A stretch of DNA of 64,000 nt. Source: Opitutia bacterium UBA7876 (GTDB lineage: Bacteria; Verrucomicrobiota; Verrucomicrobiia; Opitutales; Seribacteraceae). Numbering within the stretch: position 1 is the stretch's first letter; every line of letters begins with the position of its first letter. The notes under the pieces were generated by a model. The model worked only from the letters and a program-made list of their open reading frames with translations. It had not been told where the DNA came from and searched no databases. A program made the translations under genes and the position numbers. Below are positions 34,693 through 43,344 of the stretch, piece by piece. The stretch is taken from the NCBI GenBank assembly GCA_002500665.1, contig DLRY01000052.1:1614-65613 (forward strand), given 5' to 3'.

Positions 34693-35880
34693 ATGCAACC
34701 GTGGCAATGCATATTGCTTATCGCAGTCAGCCTAGCCCTTTTCTGGTATGGCACTTATTACCAAGACATACTGGATGAAGGACAGGCACCCTCCGTCCGG
34801 CAAATTGCCGATAAGTCGGCGCCTGATGCAATCGCATCTGCCCCGGATCGTTCTCCCTCTCTCGTCGATTGGGCTCCCAAAACCAAGGCAGCGCCAGAAA
34901 CCTGGGCAGTACACCGAGTTCGAATTGCCCTCGAAGGAAACTCGACTAAGTTTGCATCCCTTCATTCCGAAGCACTGGGGAGTCCGCTTTTTCTCGATAA
35001 GTTGAAGGAAATTCTTGATCAAAGCCCTACCATGAAAGAAGGGATTTTGAGCCCTTTTCAAAGCAGTGCGTTCAAGGAAAATGATAGTAAAATACTGAGG
35101 GCCCTATTCACAACTCGGTCCGACGAAGAAGGAGTTTTCCTCGTTTGCCGCGGGCACTCCATTAAGACTTCGCGCTTGCTTGCCAGAACGGTAATGGAAG
35201 CATACAGGCGGGCTATTTCGGAAGAGGGAATGGATGAACCTATTATAAGTAGGTTCGACAAATACAGGAAAAAGATCAATAACTTGCTCGGCCAAAAAGA
35301 AGATTTGGTTCAACAAATTAGAAGCCAAGCCGAGGTTGGTACCGGGGCTAACATAGAGGAAATAGCCCTGCAGGCGGAACTTGAGGAAATTGAAAGCGAT
35401 CTAGCCGCGCTCGATCGCACACTCTCTCAGATTGATTCCGTGCATCGGCTCGATCCCAATCCAATGAAACTGCTTGCGGTGGAAGGCGTGGCCAGACGAG
35501 AAAATATCCCCGAGCTGACTCTGATGGTCGATCAACTCGAAACAATGCTCGTAAACGAGAGCCAAGACCCAAACCTGCAAAAGGAAGTCGTCAAGCACCT
35601 CACCTTGACTAGGAATAGAATTACAAAGGCTATAGAAAAAGCCATAGTTAGCCTTAAGGAGGATACCAAGAGTACCCTGCGGAAAAAAAAGTTGACGGAA
35701 TCAAAACTGGTCGAACTTAGGGCGAACCAAAACCTTGGCATTCGGGCTAACCCCAAATTCGAACTTTTAAATCGACTTGTTGCCGAAATTCAATCTCAAC
35801 AGGAAATATATCGTCGCTTTTTTGAAGAATGGGAGACAGCGAAAACTAAATACAGATTTGAAGAGCCATTGCAATTCTAG
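34693..35880 (+). CDS. membrane-anchored coiled-coil protein, Wzz-like
   Basis: 395 residues from the ATG at 34693; an in-frame TTG at 34681 adds four residues. One N-terminal membrane helix (about 4-21) is followed by a periplasmic region. A central stretch of about 200 residues (about 175-370) is rich in heptads (IEEIALQAELEEIESDLAALDRTL and further), with a compact alpha/beta segment before it. The layout recalls polysaccharide chain-length determinants (Wzz/GumC), though the second membrane helix and kinase domain are missing. It is read towards the flagellin gene, whose stop lies 25 bases away in convergent orientation. Function is unknown. Confidence 0.55.
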   Translation: MQPWQCILLIAVSLALFWYGTYYQDILDEGQAPSVRQIADKSAPDAIASAPDRSPSLVDWAPKTKAAPETWAVHRVRIALEGNSTKFASLHSEALGSPLFLDKLKEILDQSPTMKEGILSPFQSSAFKENDSKILRALFTTRSDEEGVFLVCRGHSIKTSRLLARTVMEAYRRAISEEGMDEPIISRFDKYRKKINNLLGQKEDLVQQIRSQAEVGTGANIEEIALQAELEEIESDLAALDRTLSQIDSVHRLDPNPMKLLAVEGVARRENIPELTLMVDQLETMLVNESQDPNLQKEVVKHLTLTRNRITKAIEKAIVSLKEDTKSTLRKKKLTESKLVELRANQNLGIRANPKFELLNRLVAEIQSQQEIYRRFFEEWETAKTKYRFEEPLQF

Positions 35881-35905
35881 CGTACTTTTATTGATATTTA
35901 GGGAC

Positions 35906-37186
35906 CTATAATAGATCCTGCACGTAATTTCTCTGGGCAAAAAGAGAATTCGCTTGGGCCAGAATGGAAGTGGCGGCCTGCATTTTTATTTCTACTTTTG
36001 CCAATGAGCTTGCCGATCGGGCAATATCAAGATCATCGATCCGACCCAGGCTTCGTTCCTTGCCGGCAAAGTTTTCTTCAAGAGCAACGATTTCAGAAGC
36101 CAAACGGGAAGCATTTGAACCCGCGAGGGCAATTTTGTCTACGACGTCTTCCTGAGCCACTAAAACACGGTCAAGAGCATCCTTCGCATTGGCAAGGTTA
36201 GTCAAATCAATGGTCGTACTCTCCAAGAATCGCTTGAAGCTAATTTTGTTGAGCTCGAAGTGACCACCATGTGCATCATCCATTACCTTTAAGTTTATTG
36301 GATCACTTTCGCGCAAGTAACCTCGAGGTCCGGTATTGGTATCGGGCAAATCATTCCATAATCCGTTGGTCTGAAGTATCTGGAGCGCATCCTCATTACC
36401 ACCCGAATTGTTTGGCTCGCCTCCATTCCAGTTAAGGTAAGAGTTGTTGACGCCAGATTCTCCAACCTCTCCTCGAGAATCGGTCGCTATATCCCAGAAC
36501 TGACGGCCCAATCCTCCTTCCTCCTTTCCTTCGGGCCCTTCTACCCACCGCCATTTGCCTTCTTCGGCGCCATCACCATCAGCTCCACCCAACCAAAGGG
36601 CTAGACCATTCGCATCGCCGTCTAGTTGTCGTTGAATTTCATCTTGCTCGTCTTGGGAGGTAATAGTGGCCATATAGTGTTCGTATTCAGAATCGGATGC
36701 ACTGGCAGCCGCCGCATGTTGGCGAGCATCTAACCACGAAATTCTACCGGTTAGGGTTACTGAATATTTTGTATTTCTAAAAAGATCCTGGTCATTAAAT
36801 TTTGATAGGTCGATTTGCAGTGTCTGGGAACGCAGTTCCTGAAATTCCTTATCATAATTTTCACGATCCAAGTCGTTTTTAGTACTATCAAGGGCCATGG
36901 TTGCCAATTGAGCCATCCGCTGATAAAGTCGATTAACGCTTGTTAAGGCGGATTCCTGCATTTGCGTGTACGAAAGAGCATTCTGTAGCGATTGGCCTAC
37001 CCCTCGTATTCTTTTTAACTCACTCCCGAATTTCATACTCGTAGCAAGAGCACCGGCATCATCAGCAGGTTTTCTTACTTTTTTACCAGTAGTAAGTTTG
37101 CCTATATGCATTTCCTTCAGTTTCTGGATGCCATTCAAGTCACGGGCCAACTTGGATGCGAAATAGTTGATGTCGGATGAAATCAT
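35906..37186 (-). CDS. flagellin with an inserted C-type-lectin-like domain
   Basis: 426 residues, no cysteine. The N-terminal part (1-140) is flagellin D0/D1: LTTGKKVRKPADDAGALATSMK (31-52) matches the conserved LSSG...ADDAAG segment, and SLYQ/LYQRMAQLATMALDST (87-102) matches the following helix. The C-terminal part (from about 315) closes the coiled core with RIDDLDIARSAS and SILAQANSLFAQ (407-418). Residues about 141-293 form a C-type-lectin-like domain: SWLDARQHAAA, ALWLGGADG (196-204), the W-x-W of KWRWVEG, the EPN calcium/sugar motif at 257-259, NED at 264-266 and WND at 277-279. The filament would thus display a possible carbohydrate-binding domain. No other flagellar gene is in the window. 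Confidence 0.88.
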   Translation of the reverse strand: MISSDINYFASKLARDLNGIQKLKEMHIGKLTTGKKVRKPADDAGALATSMKFGSELKRIRGVGQSLQNALSYTQMQESALTSVNRLYQRMAQLATMALDSTKNDLDRENYDKEFQELRSQTLQIDLSKFNDQDLFRNTKYSVTLTGRISWLDARQHAAAASASDSEYEHYMATITSQDEQDEIQRQLDGDANGLALWLGGADGDGAEEGKWRWVEGPEGKEEGGLGRQFWDIATDSRGEVGESGVNNSYLNWNGGEPNNSGGNEDALQILQTNGLWNDLPDTNTGPRGYLRESDPINLKVMDDAHGGHFELNKISFKRFLESTTIDLTNLANAKDALDRVLVAQEDVVDKIALAGSNASRLASEIVALEENFAGKERSLGRIDDLDIARSASSLAKVEIKMQAATSILAQANSLFAQRNYVQDLL

Positions 37187-37397
37187 AATAATGTATTTAT
37201 TCAGATTTAGACTGATTTACAGTGCCTAAGTCCAATGGGGTTTCTGTAGATATTAAATAAGGATAAATATATGGGAATTCCATAGTGAAGTCCATAGGAT
37301 CAAATGACTGCATATAGCTCAGCAGTTTTAAAATTTATCAAATGTTTGTGATTAAGTTTTATATATTGTCTAACTTTGTAATATTGTGCGTTTAGTA

Positions 37398-37417
37398 TAT
37401 TGTTATTTTTAACAATA
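37398..37417. repeat. perfect inverted repeat, 8-base arms
   Basis: TATTGTTA and TAACAATA flank a four-base TTTT loop about 210 bases upstream of the flagellin ATG. The AT-only stem makes a protein-binding site more likely than a terminator. Confidence 0.5.
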
Positions 37418-37447
37418 CATAACCTAAGGTCATCATGCATGGCTTTC

Positions 37448-37459
37448 ATTATGCATAAT
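37448..37459. repeat. 12-base perfect palindrome ATTATGCATAAT
   Basis: Located in the AT-rich flagellin/SulP spacer. A perfect palindrome of this length could be a regulator site, but chance occurrence in AT-rich DNA is not excluded. Confidence 0.35.
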
Positions 37460-37692
37460 TTTCAGGACTCGTTAATCATTTGGCTAGCATGCCTGTAAGC
37501 CCTTTACCCAAAGATGTATCTGCTTAATGCCTGTAGTTTGCGAAACACTTTAACACGCCTCCAAGAATGAATTGGGGCGGAGTTTGGTATAGGTACAGAT
37601 TTTATGACTTCCTTGTCGTTTTGTTGATCCGGAGATCGATCGGCAATTGCCATTCCTAACAATGCTCTATTTTTATATGGTTACATTTTTTA

Positions 37693-37756
37693 ATAGGTTT
37701 GATTTTAATTTATGAGCCATAATGGCATGTGAAACACTTTGCCGGATCAAACCTAT
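37693..37756 (+). repeat. long-range inverted repeat, 11-base perfect arms
   Basis: ATAGGTTTGAT at 37693-37703 pairs with ATCAAACCTAT at 37746-37756. The 42-base loop contains a smaller GCCAT-A-ATGGC repeat. It could be a structured RNA upstream of SulP or a remnant of a small mobile repeat. Confidence 0.4.
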
Positions 37757-37785
37757 CCTTTCCACTTCCGCACAAGGGCATCCCG

Positions 37786-37836
37786 ACAGGAATAACCTTG
37801 TGACCAAAAAAATTCCTGTTCTGATGAGCAGGTTAT
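37786..37836 (+). promoter_or_regulatory. two mutually exclusive hairpins in the putative SulP leader
   Basis: ACAGGAAT (37786-37793) can pair with ATTCCTGT (37812-37819). ATAACCT (37792-37798), which shares two bases with the first arm, can instead pair with AGGTTAT (37830-37836). The two structures compete, as in attenuators. No poly-U run follows, so a terminator cannot be claimed. Confidence 0.35.
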
Positions 37837-37889
37837 CTTTTGATTTCGCGGTGAGGATTGAATTCAATCCATTCCATCAGTTCAGTTGT

Positions 37890-37908
37890 GGATGCACTCC
37901 TTGCATCC
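37890..37908 (+). repeat. 7-base perfect hairpin in the SulP leader
   Basis: GGATGCA and TGCATCC with a five-base loop, about 145 bases before the SulP ATG. A weaker CGACT/AGTCG pair follows at 37940-37957. Together with the upstream repeats, this gives a notably structured leader. Confidence 0.4.
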
Positions 37909-38053
37909 CGACTTATGTATTCAGATGGTCACCTCCTTGCGACTCCTTCAACAGTCGGACCCATTCCCACATTCTTTAATACCCAATAAGCCACATTTTT
38001 TCCGAATCTCCTTGGACATTGCCCAGTCTCCCTTAGTTTACAGAATTTATTTT

Positions 38054-39871
38054 ATGAAGAAAACCTCCACCAAGATTCCCAAAAGCAACCTTGGAACCCT
38101 GTTTTCTCCCTCCTTTCCTGCTCTTCAGGTTCTCATCAAATATAATTCCTTCCATTTGCCCGGCGACTTCCGTGCCGCCCTTAACGTCGCCCTTCTTGCC
38201 ATACCCCAAGGCATGGCCTATGCTCTTGTCGCAGGACTGCCGATACAGTATGGGCTCCTTGGGTCGGCCTTTGCAGCTATCTTCGGTGGCTTGTTCGGAA
38301 GAGACCGATTCATAACCCTTGGTCCCACAAATGCCACCGCTGTCTTACTATTCGGTGTATTTGCCGGTCTCGGCATGATCAACCAAAACGGCATGGGTTC
38401 CGAATCTACGCTTCTTGTCCTGCCATGGATTTTGCTTTTTGCCGGGATTTTCCTCCTGCTGGCAGCTTTTTTGAGCATTTCATTCATGGTGCAATTCGTC
38501 TCACGGACCGTCATCACTGCCTACGTCACGACCGCTTCCCTTCTTATCATAGCCAACCAAGCCAAACACGTATTGGGTCTAAGCGGTAAGGGAGAGGAGG
38601 TACCCTCTGAGTTTTGGGCCATTCTTGCTCAAGCCCTCATGGGCATTGCCCAAGCTTCCCCGCCTTCCATCTTGCTAAGCATCATCACGGCCATCATCTT
38701 CCTGCTGCTTCAAACCAAATTCAAGACCTGGCCCAATGTGGCGCTTACTCTTGTTCTGTCGTCTCTGGTTGGCTTGGTATTCAAGCAATATGGGTGGCAA
38801 GTTTCCCAGCTCGATGCCTTCGAATCCAACGGCTCCTTTCTGATTATCCCTTCAATTAACGCCATGGGCCTTCATTGGGAAACCATTCTTTGGTCCGCCT
38901 CCGCAGTGTCACTTCTCTGTTTGCTCGAAGGTCTTTCCATTGGAAAATCATTAGCCGCTAGGGCCGGTGATAGAATAGACAGCAATCAGGAAACCTTTGC
39001 CATCGGATGCGCCAACGTCAGCTGTTCCTTCCTTTCCGGCATGCCGGCCTCGGGTTCCTTGACGAGATCTTCCCTCAACGTTCAATCCGGGGCTCGTACA
39101 AGCCTTTCCAATATCTTTGCCGGCTCCCTTGTCTTGTCAGGGTATTTTCTTCTTGGCGACTTAGTCGCCTACGTACCTCTTCCATCCTTGGCCACCCTAG
39201 TTATTTTCATTGGAGCCTCCTTGGTCAAGGCGAGGCAAATCAAGACTGTTTCCAAGGCAACCCGCTCGGATGCGATTACCTTTCTCGTAACCCTTGGCGT
39301 GGGCCTGGTCATATCCCTTCAGATGGCCATCTTCGCTGGCGTCATTACGTCCATCCTCCTTTTCCTGAAAAAAGTCGCGCACCCCGAGATGATCGAGCAC
39401 GGCTATAATGAGGAAGGAGAGCTCACCGAGCTTTCGGAAAAAACGAAGCGCCCGGAGCCCGAAGTCTCGATCGTTCACGTCGAGGGGGAGCTCTTCTTTG
39501 CCGCAGCCGATCTTTTCTATGAGCAAATCAGGCGCGTCGGGGAAGATGAAAACTTGCGGGTACTCGTTCTGAAACTCCTGCACGCCCATCACCTGGATGC
39601 AACCTCGGTTTTGGCCTTGGAGGAACTTCTCGACTACCTCAAGGAGAAGAACTGCCACGTACTTCTTTGCGAGGTCAGGCGTGATGCCCTCAGAATCCTT
39701 CGTGATTCAGGGGTGCTTGCCCGCATTAACCGTAAGAACGTTTTTCCTCACTCCGCAGTCAACCCCACGCTTTCGACGGCCAAGGCCATCAGGCGCGCCA
39801 AGCACTTGATCTCGGGCGAGCAGGCCAAGGTTACCATCTACGCGGACCGGGAAAAGGACCCAGGCGGCTAA
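38054..39871 (+). CDS. SulP family anion transporter with STAS domain
   Basis: 605 residues from the ATG at 38054; the frame is open upstream but the residues before it do not look like coding sequence. The SulP core starts with ALNVALLAIPQGMAYALVAGLPIQYGLLGSAFAAIFGGLFG, the canonical first helices, and has about 12-14 membrane segments to about residue 430. A cytoplasmic STAS domain follows (about 460-580) with VSIVHVEGELFFAAADLF and LDATSVLALEELLDYL. Members carry sulfate, bicarbonate or other anions, and the substrate is not apparent. The 3' end overlaps tatD by four bases in convergent orientation. Confidence 0.9.
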   Translation: MKKTSTKIPKSNLGTLFSPSFPALQVLIKYNSFHLPGDFRAALNVALLAIPQGMAYALVAGLPIQYGLLGSAFAAIFGGLFGRDRFITLGPTNATAVLLFGVFAGLGMINQNGMGSESTLLVLPWILLFAGIFLLLAAFLSISFMVQFVSRTVITAYVTTASLLIIANQAKHVLGLSGKGEEVPSEFWAILAQALMGIAQASPPSILLSIITAIIFLLLQTKFKTWPNVALTLVLSSLVGLVFKQYGWQVSQLDAFESNGSFLIIPSINAMGLHWETILWSASAVSLLCLLEGLSIGKSLAARAGDRIDSNQETFAIGCANVSCSFLSGMPASGSLTRSSLNVQSGARTSLSNIFAGSLVLSGYFLLGDLVAYVPLPSLATLVIFIGASLVKARQIKTVSKATRSDAITFLVTLGVGLVISLQMAIFAGVITSILLFLKKVAHPEMIEHGYNEEGELTELSEKTKRPEPEVSIVHVEGELFFAAADLFYEQIRRVGEDENLRVLVLKLLHAHHLDATSVLALEELLDYLKEKNCHVLLCEVRRDALRILRDSGVLARINRKNVFPHSAVNPTLSTAKAIRRAKHLISGEQAKVTIYADREKDPGG

Positions 39872-40662
39872 ACAGAGTAAAACTCCCTTGTCCGCTCGAA
39901 GGTCTGCTCCGCCAAGCATTCCGCAGAAAGGTCGAACAATTCGGACGCAAAGTCACCTATATGTCGCAGGTGGGCAGGCTCGTTCGTTCTACCCCTCACC
40001 GGCTCGGGCGAGAGATAAGGGGAATCGGTCTCCAGCATAAGCTTCTCGACACCCTGAAGCAAAGCCGCTTCCCGCAGTAAGTGGTTCTTCTTGAAAGTCA
40101 GGGTGCCCGTAAAGGACGCCCAGCCTCCACGGTCCATCAGTTGCCTGATCTCGCTCGGCCCCTCGGCGAAACAATGAAACACCACTTTAGTCCAATCGAC
40201 GCCGGATTCATCAATAAGCTCGAGGCACTCCGCGAAGGCGCTCCTGGAATGAACGACCACCGGCAGGTCAAGGTCCTTGGCAAAGGCCAATTGATCCCTG
40301 AAGGCTCTCCTTTGGATACGCTTGATTTGCTCGGCCTCGGATTGATCTTTGGGTAAGCGGAAGTAATCGAGGCCAATCTCGCCGACTGCAACCGGTTTCG
40401 GGCTCTTCAACCAAATTTCGGCCAAGCCACGCAATTGCTCCTCCCAGCCCGGACCAACGTAGCTAGGATGCAACCCAGCCGAAAAGCAAAGGGCACTCGG
40501 ATTCTCGGCGCAAATGGCTCGGTTGATTTTCCAGTCATCGGGAGAGGTACCGATGACCGTCATTCTGTCCACACCCTGTCCAGCGGCCCGGTCGAGGATT
40601 TCCCCAAGGATTCCCTTTTCCCAAAAGCCCTTCAAGTGGCAATGACTGTCAAACCACGACAT
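39868..40662 (-). CDS. TatD family metal-dependent hydrolase (DNase)
   Basis: 264 residues. The metal-binding motif DSHCHL is at 5-10 (His7, His9). Later landmarks are GEIGLDYF with the bridging Glu, HSRSAF, HCFAEG and ETDSPYLSPEPVRGRTNEPAHL with the catalytic Asp. It is normal in length for TatD nucleases, which act in DNA repair and quality control. It overlaps the SulP gene by four bases tail to tail and stands alone as a transcription unit. Confidence 0.92.
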   Translation of the reverse strand: MSWFDSHCHLKGFWEKGILGEILDRAAGQGVDRMTVIGTSPDDWKINRAICAENPSALCFSAGLHPSYVGPGWEEQLRGLAEIWLKSPKPVAVGEIGLDYFRLPKDQSEAEQIKRIQRRAFRDQLAFAKDLDLPVVVHSRSAFAECLELIDESGVDWTKVVFHCFAEGPSEIRQLMDRGGWASFTGTLTFKKNHLLREAALLQGVEKLMLETDSPYLSPEPVRGRTNEPAHLRHIGDFASELFDLSAECLAEQTFERTREFYSV

Positions 40663-40754
40663 CTAATCGACCCATAAGAAAAAAATTGCCAAGATCGCCA
40701 TCCTAAAAAATTCTTCCCTTTCCATTCTTTAAAGCTTAATCCACACTATAGATT

Positions 40755-41684
40755 ATGGAGGACGTTATTATTCTAGGAACCGGTTGCGCTGGTTTTACCG
40801 CCGGCATATATACCGCCAGGGCTAACCTCAGTCCCCTGATCCTTGAAGGCAAGCAGCCCGGAGGTCAGCTCACGACCACCTCCGAGGTGGAAAACTTTCC
40901 CGGATTTCCGGACGGCATAGACGGCTTCGCCCTTATGGACCAGTTGCGTCGTCAGGCCCTTCGTTTCGGAGCAAGGGTTGAGAACGCCTATGTGGAAAAA
41001 GTCGATTTCACCGATTCCCGCAAAGTTTTGTTTGCCGGCGACAAAACTTTTGAGGCCAAGTCGGTAATCATAGCGACCGGAGCCGCGCCAAGGTTATTGG
41101 GCGTTCCGGGAGAAATGGAAATGTTTGGAGGAAAGGGCGTCACGACTTGCGCCACTTGCGACGGCGCCTTCTACAGGGATATGGACGTCGTGGTAGTGGG
41201 AGGAGGCGACTCGGCCTGCGAAGAGGCTCTCTTTCTGACTCGTTTCTGCTCCAAGGTCACCCTTGTTCACAGGAGGGATGAGCTCCGGGCATCAAAGATC
41301 ATGGCGGAAAGAACCCTCGAAAACGAAAAGGTTTCCACCCTCTGGGATTCGGCCGTCCAGGAGATCTTGCCTGACGATGAGGGAAAAACGCGTGGAATCC
41401 GCGTCAAAAACGTCAAAAATGGCGAAGAGAGCGATGTGCCCTGCAAGGGCGTCTTCATCGCTATCGGGCACGTCCCCAACACCGCCCCCTTCAAGGGAGT
41501 CCTGCCTTTGGATGAAAACGGGTACCTGCATCCCGAGAGCGGCAGCATGGTCCGGACCTCGATGCCAGGCGTTTTCGTAGCCGGAGATTGCGCCGACCAC
41601 GTCTACCGGCAAGCCATTACTGCGGCCGGCATGGGGTGCCAGTCCGCCATTGAAGCGGAGCGGTGGTTAGCGGAATGCGAGTAA
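40755..41684 (+). CDS. trxB: thioredoxin-disulfide reductase
   Basis: 309 residues. FAD-binding GTGCAGFTAG lies at 8-17, with Cys11 where most members have Pro. The redox-active disulfide is C132-A-T-C135 in TTCATCDGAFY. The NADPH motif VVGGGDSACEEA follows, and the FAD-closing GVFVAGDCADHVYRQAITAAGMGCQSA is complete. It reduces thioredoxin with NADPH. The oleC-like gene begins 9 bases downstream, so the two may be co-transcribed. Confidence 0.92.
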   Translation: MEDVIILGTGCAGFTAGIYTARANLSPLILEGKQPGGQLTTTSEVENFPGFPDGIDGFALMDQLRRQALRFGARVENAYVEKVDFTDSRKVLFAGDKTFEAKSVIIATGAAPRLLGVPGEMEMFGGKGVTTCATCDGAFYRDMDVVVVGGGDSACEEALFLTRFCSKVTLVHRRDELRASKIMAERTLENEKVSTLWDSAVQEILPDDEGKTRGIRVKNVKNGEESDVPCKGVFIAIGHVPNTAPFKGVLPLDENGYLHPESGSMVRTSMPGVFVAGDCADHVYRQAITAAGMGCQSAIEAERWLAECE

Positions 41685-41693
41685 GGCTTTGCC

Positions 41694-43331
41694 GTGCCTG
41701 ACGTCATGAAGTCGGGTAACGTTGCGTCCCACCTGAAGGACGCCGCCTCACGTTTGCCCGATCAAGCCGCCATTCTTTCCTCCAACCCGCAAGGATTCGG
41801 GCAAAGATCTTTCGGGGAGTTGTACGAAGACGTCTTGCGCTATTCTTCCCTCCTTAGGGAAAGAGGCTTCAAGAAAGGCGACAAGACCCTGCTTTTGGTC
41901 AAATCGGGCTATGAATTAATCGTGGTTGCATTCTCTCTTTTTTTTATCGGAGCCGTGCCCGTCATCATTGATCCCGGTATGGGTCTGAAATCGGTTCTGC
42001 GCTGTATCCGCTCCACGCGACCCGACCACATGATCGGAATTGCGCTCGCTCACTGGCTCGGGAGACTCTGTCGAAAATCCTTTGGCGGCATCCGCAATCG
42101 AGTTCTCATTCGCCAAAACCAATTCGAAGGCTTGGTAAGAAAGAAAGGGGCCTTCCCTGAAAACTTGAGCCCTGTTGAAAAATCCCCTGAGGAACTTTCC
42201 GCCATCGTTTTTACCTCCGGTTCGACCGGGCCACCCAAGGGGGTGCGCTACATGCACAAGACCTTCAACGGTCAAATCCTCGCCCTCAAGGAAAACTTTG
42301 GGATGGAGGAAGGTGAGGTGGACATGGCGACCTTACCGATTTTCGCTCTTTTCAACCCAGCCCTCGGCATCACTACCGTTCTTCCGGATATGAACCCAAG
42401 CAGACCGGCCGAGGCATCCGGGGAAAAACTGGTCGAAACCCTGCTGTCCCACGACGTCACCACCGCATTCGCCTCCCCCGTGATTGGCCGGAAAATCGCC
42501 ACTTGGTGCTCACGGCAAGGAGTGCGCCTGCCCAACGTCCGCCGTTTTTTTCTGGCCGGGGCGCCCTCCCCTCCCAGCCTGATTGGGCAACTTGCCTCGG
42601 TGATTGAAAACGGTCGCGTGATCGTTCCCTACGGCGCCACCGAAGCCCTGCCCGTTTCCTTTTGCGACCACAGGGAGGTCGGCCTACTGAAAGCGGGGGT
42701 CGAAAGGGGCGAGGGCTCCTGCCTCGGCCATGCCTTGCCCGGAATCTCGATTAAGCTTTTTCCTGCCTCCACCGCACCCCTTGGATGCGACGGCGGCCTA
42801 GCGGAAGTTGAGAGTGGCGAAGTAGGAGAGATCTGTGTCGCTGGTCCTGTGGTGACGGAGGAATATCATCGTATGCCGGGGGCTACATTCGACTCCAAAT
42901 TCAGGCATGATGCGCTCCTCTACCACAGGATGGGGGACTTGGGATACTTCGATAAGGACGGGCGACTGCGCTTCATGGGAAGAAAAGCCGAATGCCTTCA
43001 GACCAAGTACGGACCCCTCCAGACGGAAAGGTGCGAACCCATCGCCAATACCGTGTCGGGCGTACGCAGGTCGGCTTTAATCGGGATCGGGCGGGGACAG
43101 ACCAAGGAGCCATGCATGGTGGTTGAACTCGAAAGCCATGCCCGGGACGACCAATCCAGAAAGCGAGTCGCCAAAGAAATCCTCGGCAGGTTGGCGGATC
43201 ATTTGCCTGAATTCGGGATATCCGCGATCGTCTTTGAAAAATCGCTTCCTGTGGATGCCCGGCACAACGCCAAGATTCACCGATTGGCCTTGGCGAAAAA
43301 ATGGACCCGTAAGCTTGGTGGGGACAAATGA
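41694..43331 (+). CDS. oleC: OleC-like beta-lactone synthetase (AMP-binding superfamily)
   Basis: 545 residues from a GTG; an ATG at 41706 is possible. The ATP-loop is TSGSTGPPKG (174-183). The segments FALFNPALGITTVLPDMNPSRPAE, PYGATEALPV, HRMGDLGYFDKDGRLRFMGRK and the closing LPVDARHNAKIHR are diagnostic of OleC rather than ordinary acyl-CoA synthetases. OleC turns beta-hydroxy acids into cis-beta-lactones in long-chain olefin synthesis. The oleD-like gene follows after 13 bases, in the order found in ole clusters, but no oleA or oleB is present in the window. Confidence 0.83.
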   Translation: MPDVMKSGNVASHLKDAASRLPDQAAILSSNPQGFGQRSFGELYEDVLRYSSLLRERGFKKGDKTLLLVKSGYELIVVAFSLFFIGAVPVIIDPGMGLKSVLRCIRSTRPDHMIGIALAHWLGRLCRKSFGGIRNRVLIRQNQFEGLVRKKGAFPENLSPVEKSPEELSAIVFTSGSTGPPKGVRYMHKTFNGQILALKENFGMEEGEVDMATLPIFALFNPALGITTVLPDMNPSRPAEASGEKLVETLLSHDVTTAFASPVIGRKIATWCSRQGVRLPNVRRFFLAGAPSPPSLIGQLASVIENGRVIVPYGATEALPVSFCDHREVGLLKAGVERGEGSCLGHALPGISIKLFPASTAPLGCDGGLAEVESGEVGEICVAGPVVTEEYHRMPGATFDSKFRHDALLYHRMGDLGYFDKDGRLRFMGRKAECLQTKYGPLQTERCEPIANTVSGVRRSALIGIGRGQTKEPCMVVELESHARDDQSRKRVAKEILGRLADHLPEFGISAIVFEKSLPVDARHNAKIHRLALAKKWTRKLGGDK

Positions 43332-43344
43332 GCGAGGCATCCTC

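Larger units (their letters stand above)
37187..38053. other. long AT-rich, hairpin-rich intergenic region
   Basis: 867 bases between the flagellin start (minus) and the SulP start (plus). The flagellin side, to about 37740, is clearly richer in A/T than its surroundings. I see no sigma-28-like consensus and no Shine-Dalgarno before the flagellin ATG. Small open frames here have no coding character. Several inverted repeats are listed separately. No tRNA or transposon ends are visible. Confidence 0.6.

Noticed and set aside
35899..35915. Imperfect hairpin between the coiled-coil and flagellin gene ends as a bidirectional terminator
   Set aside because: The stem has a mismatch, is AT-rich, overlaps the flagellin stop and lacks a clear T run.
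37673..37979. Small overlapping open frames on both strands in the flagellin/SulP gap
   Set aside because: Their protein sequences show no domain, signal or coding pattern and they overlap each other and the inverted repeats.
43123..43344. Long OleD open frame starting inside oleC
   Set aside because: Out-of-frame read-through of oleC; the Rossmann motif begins right after the ATG at 43345.
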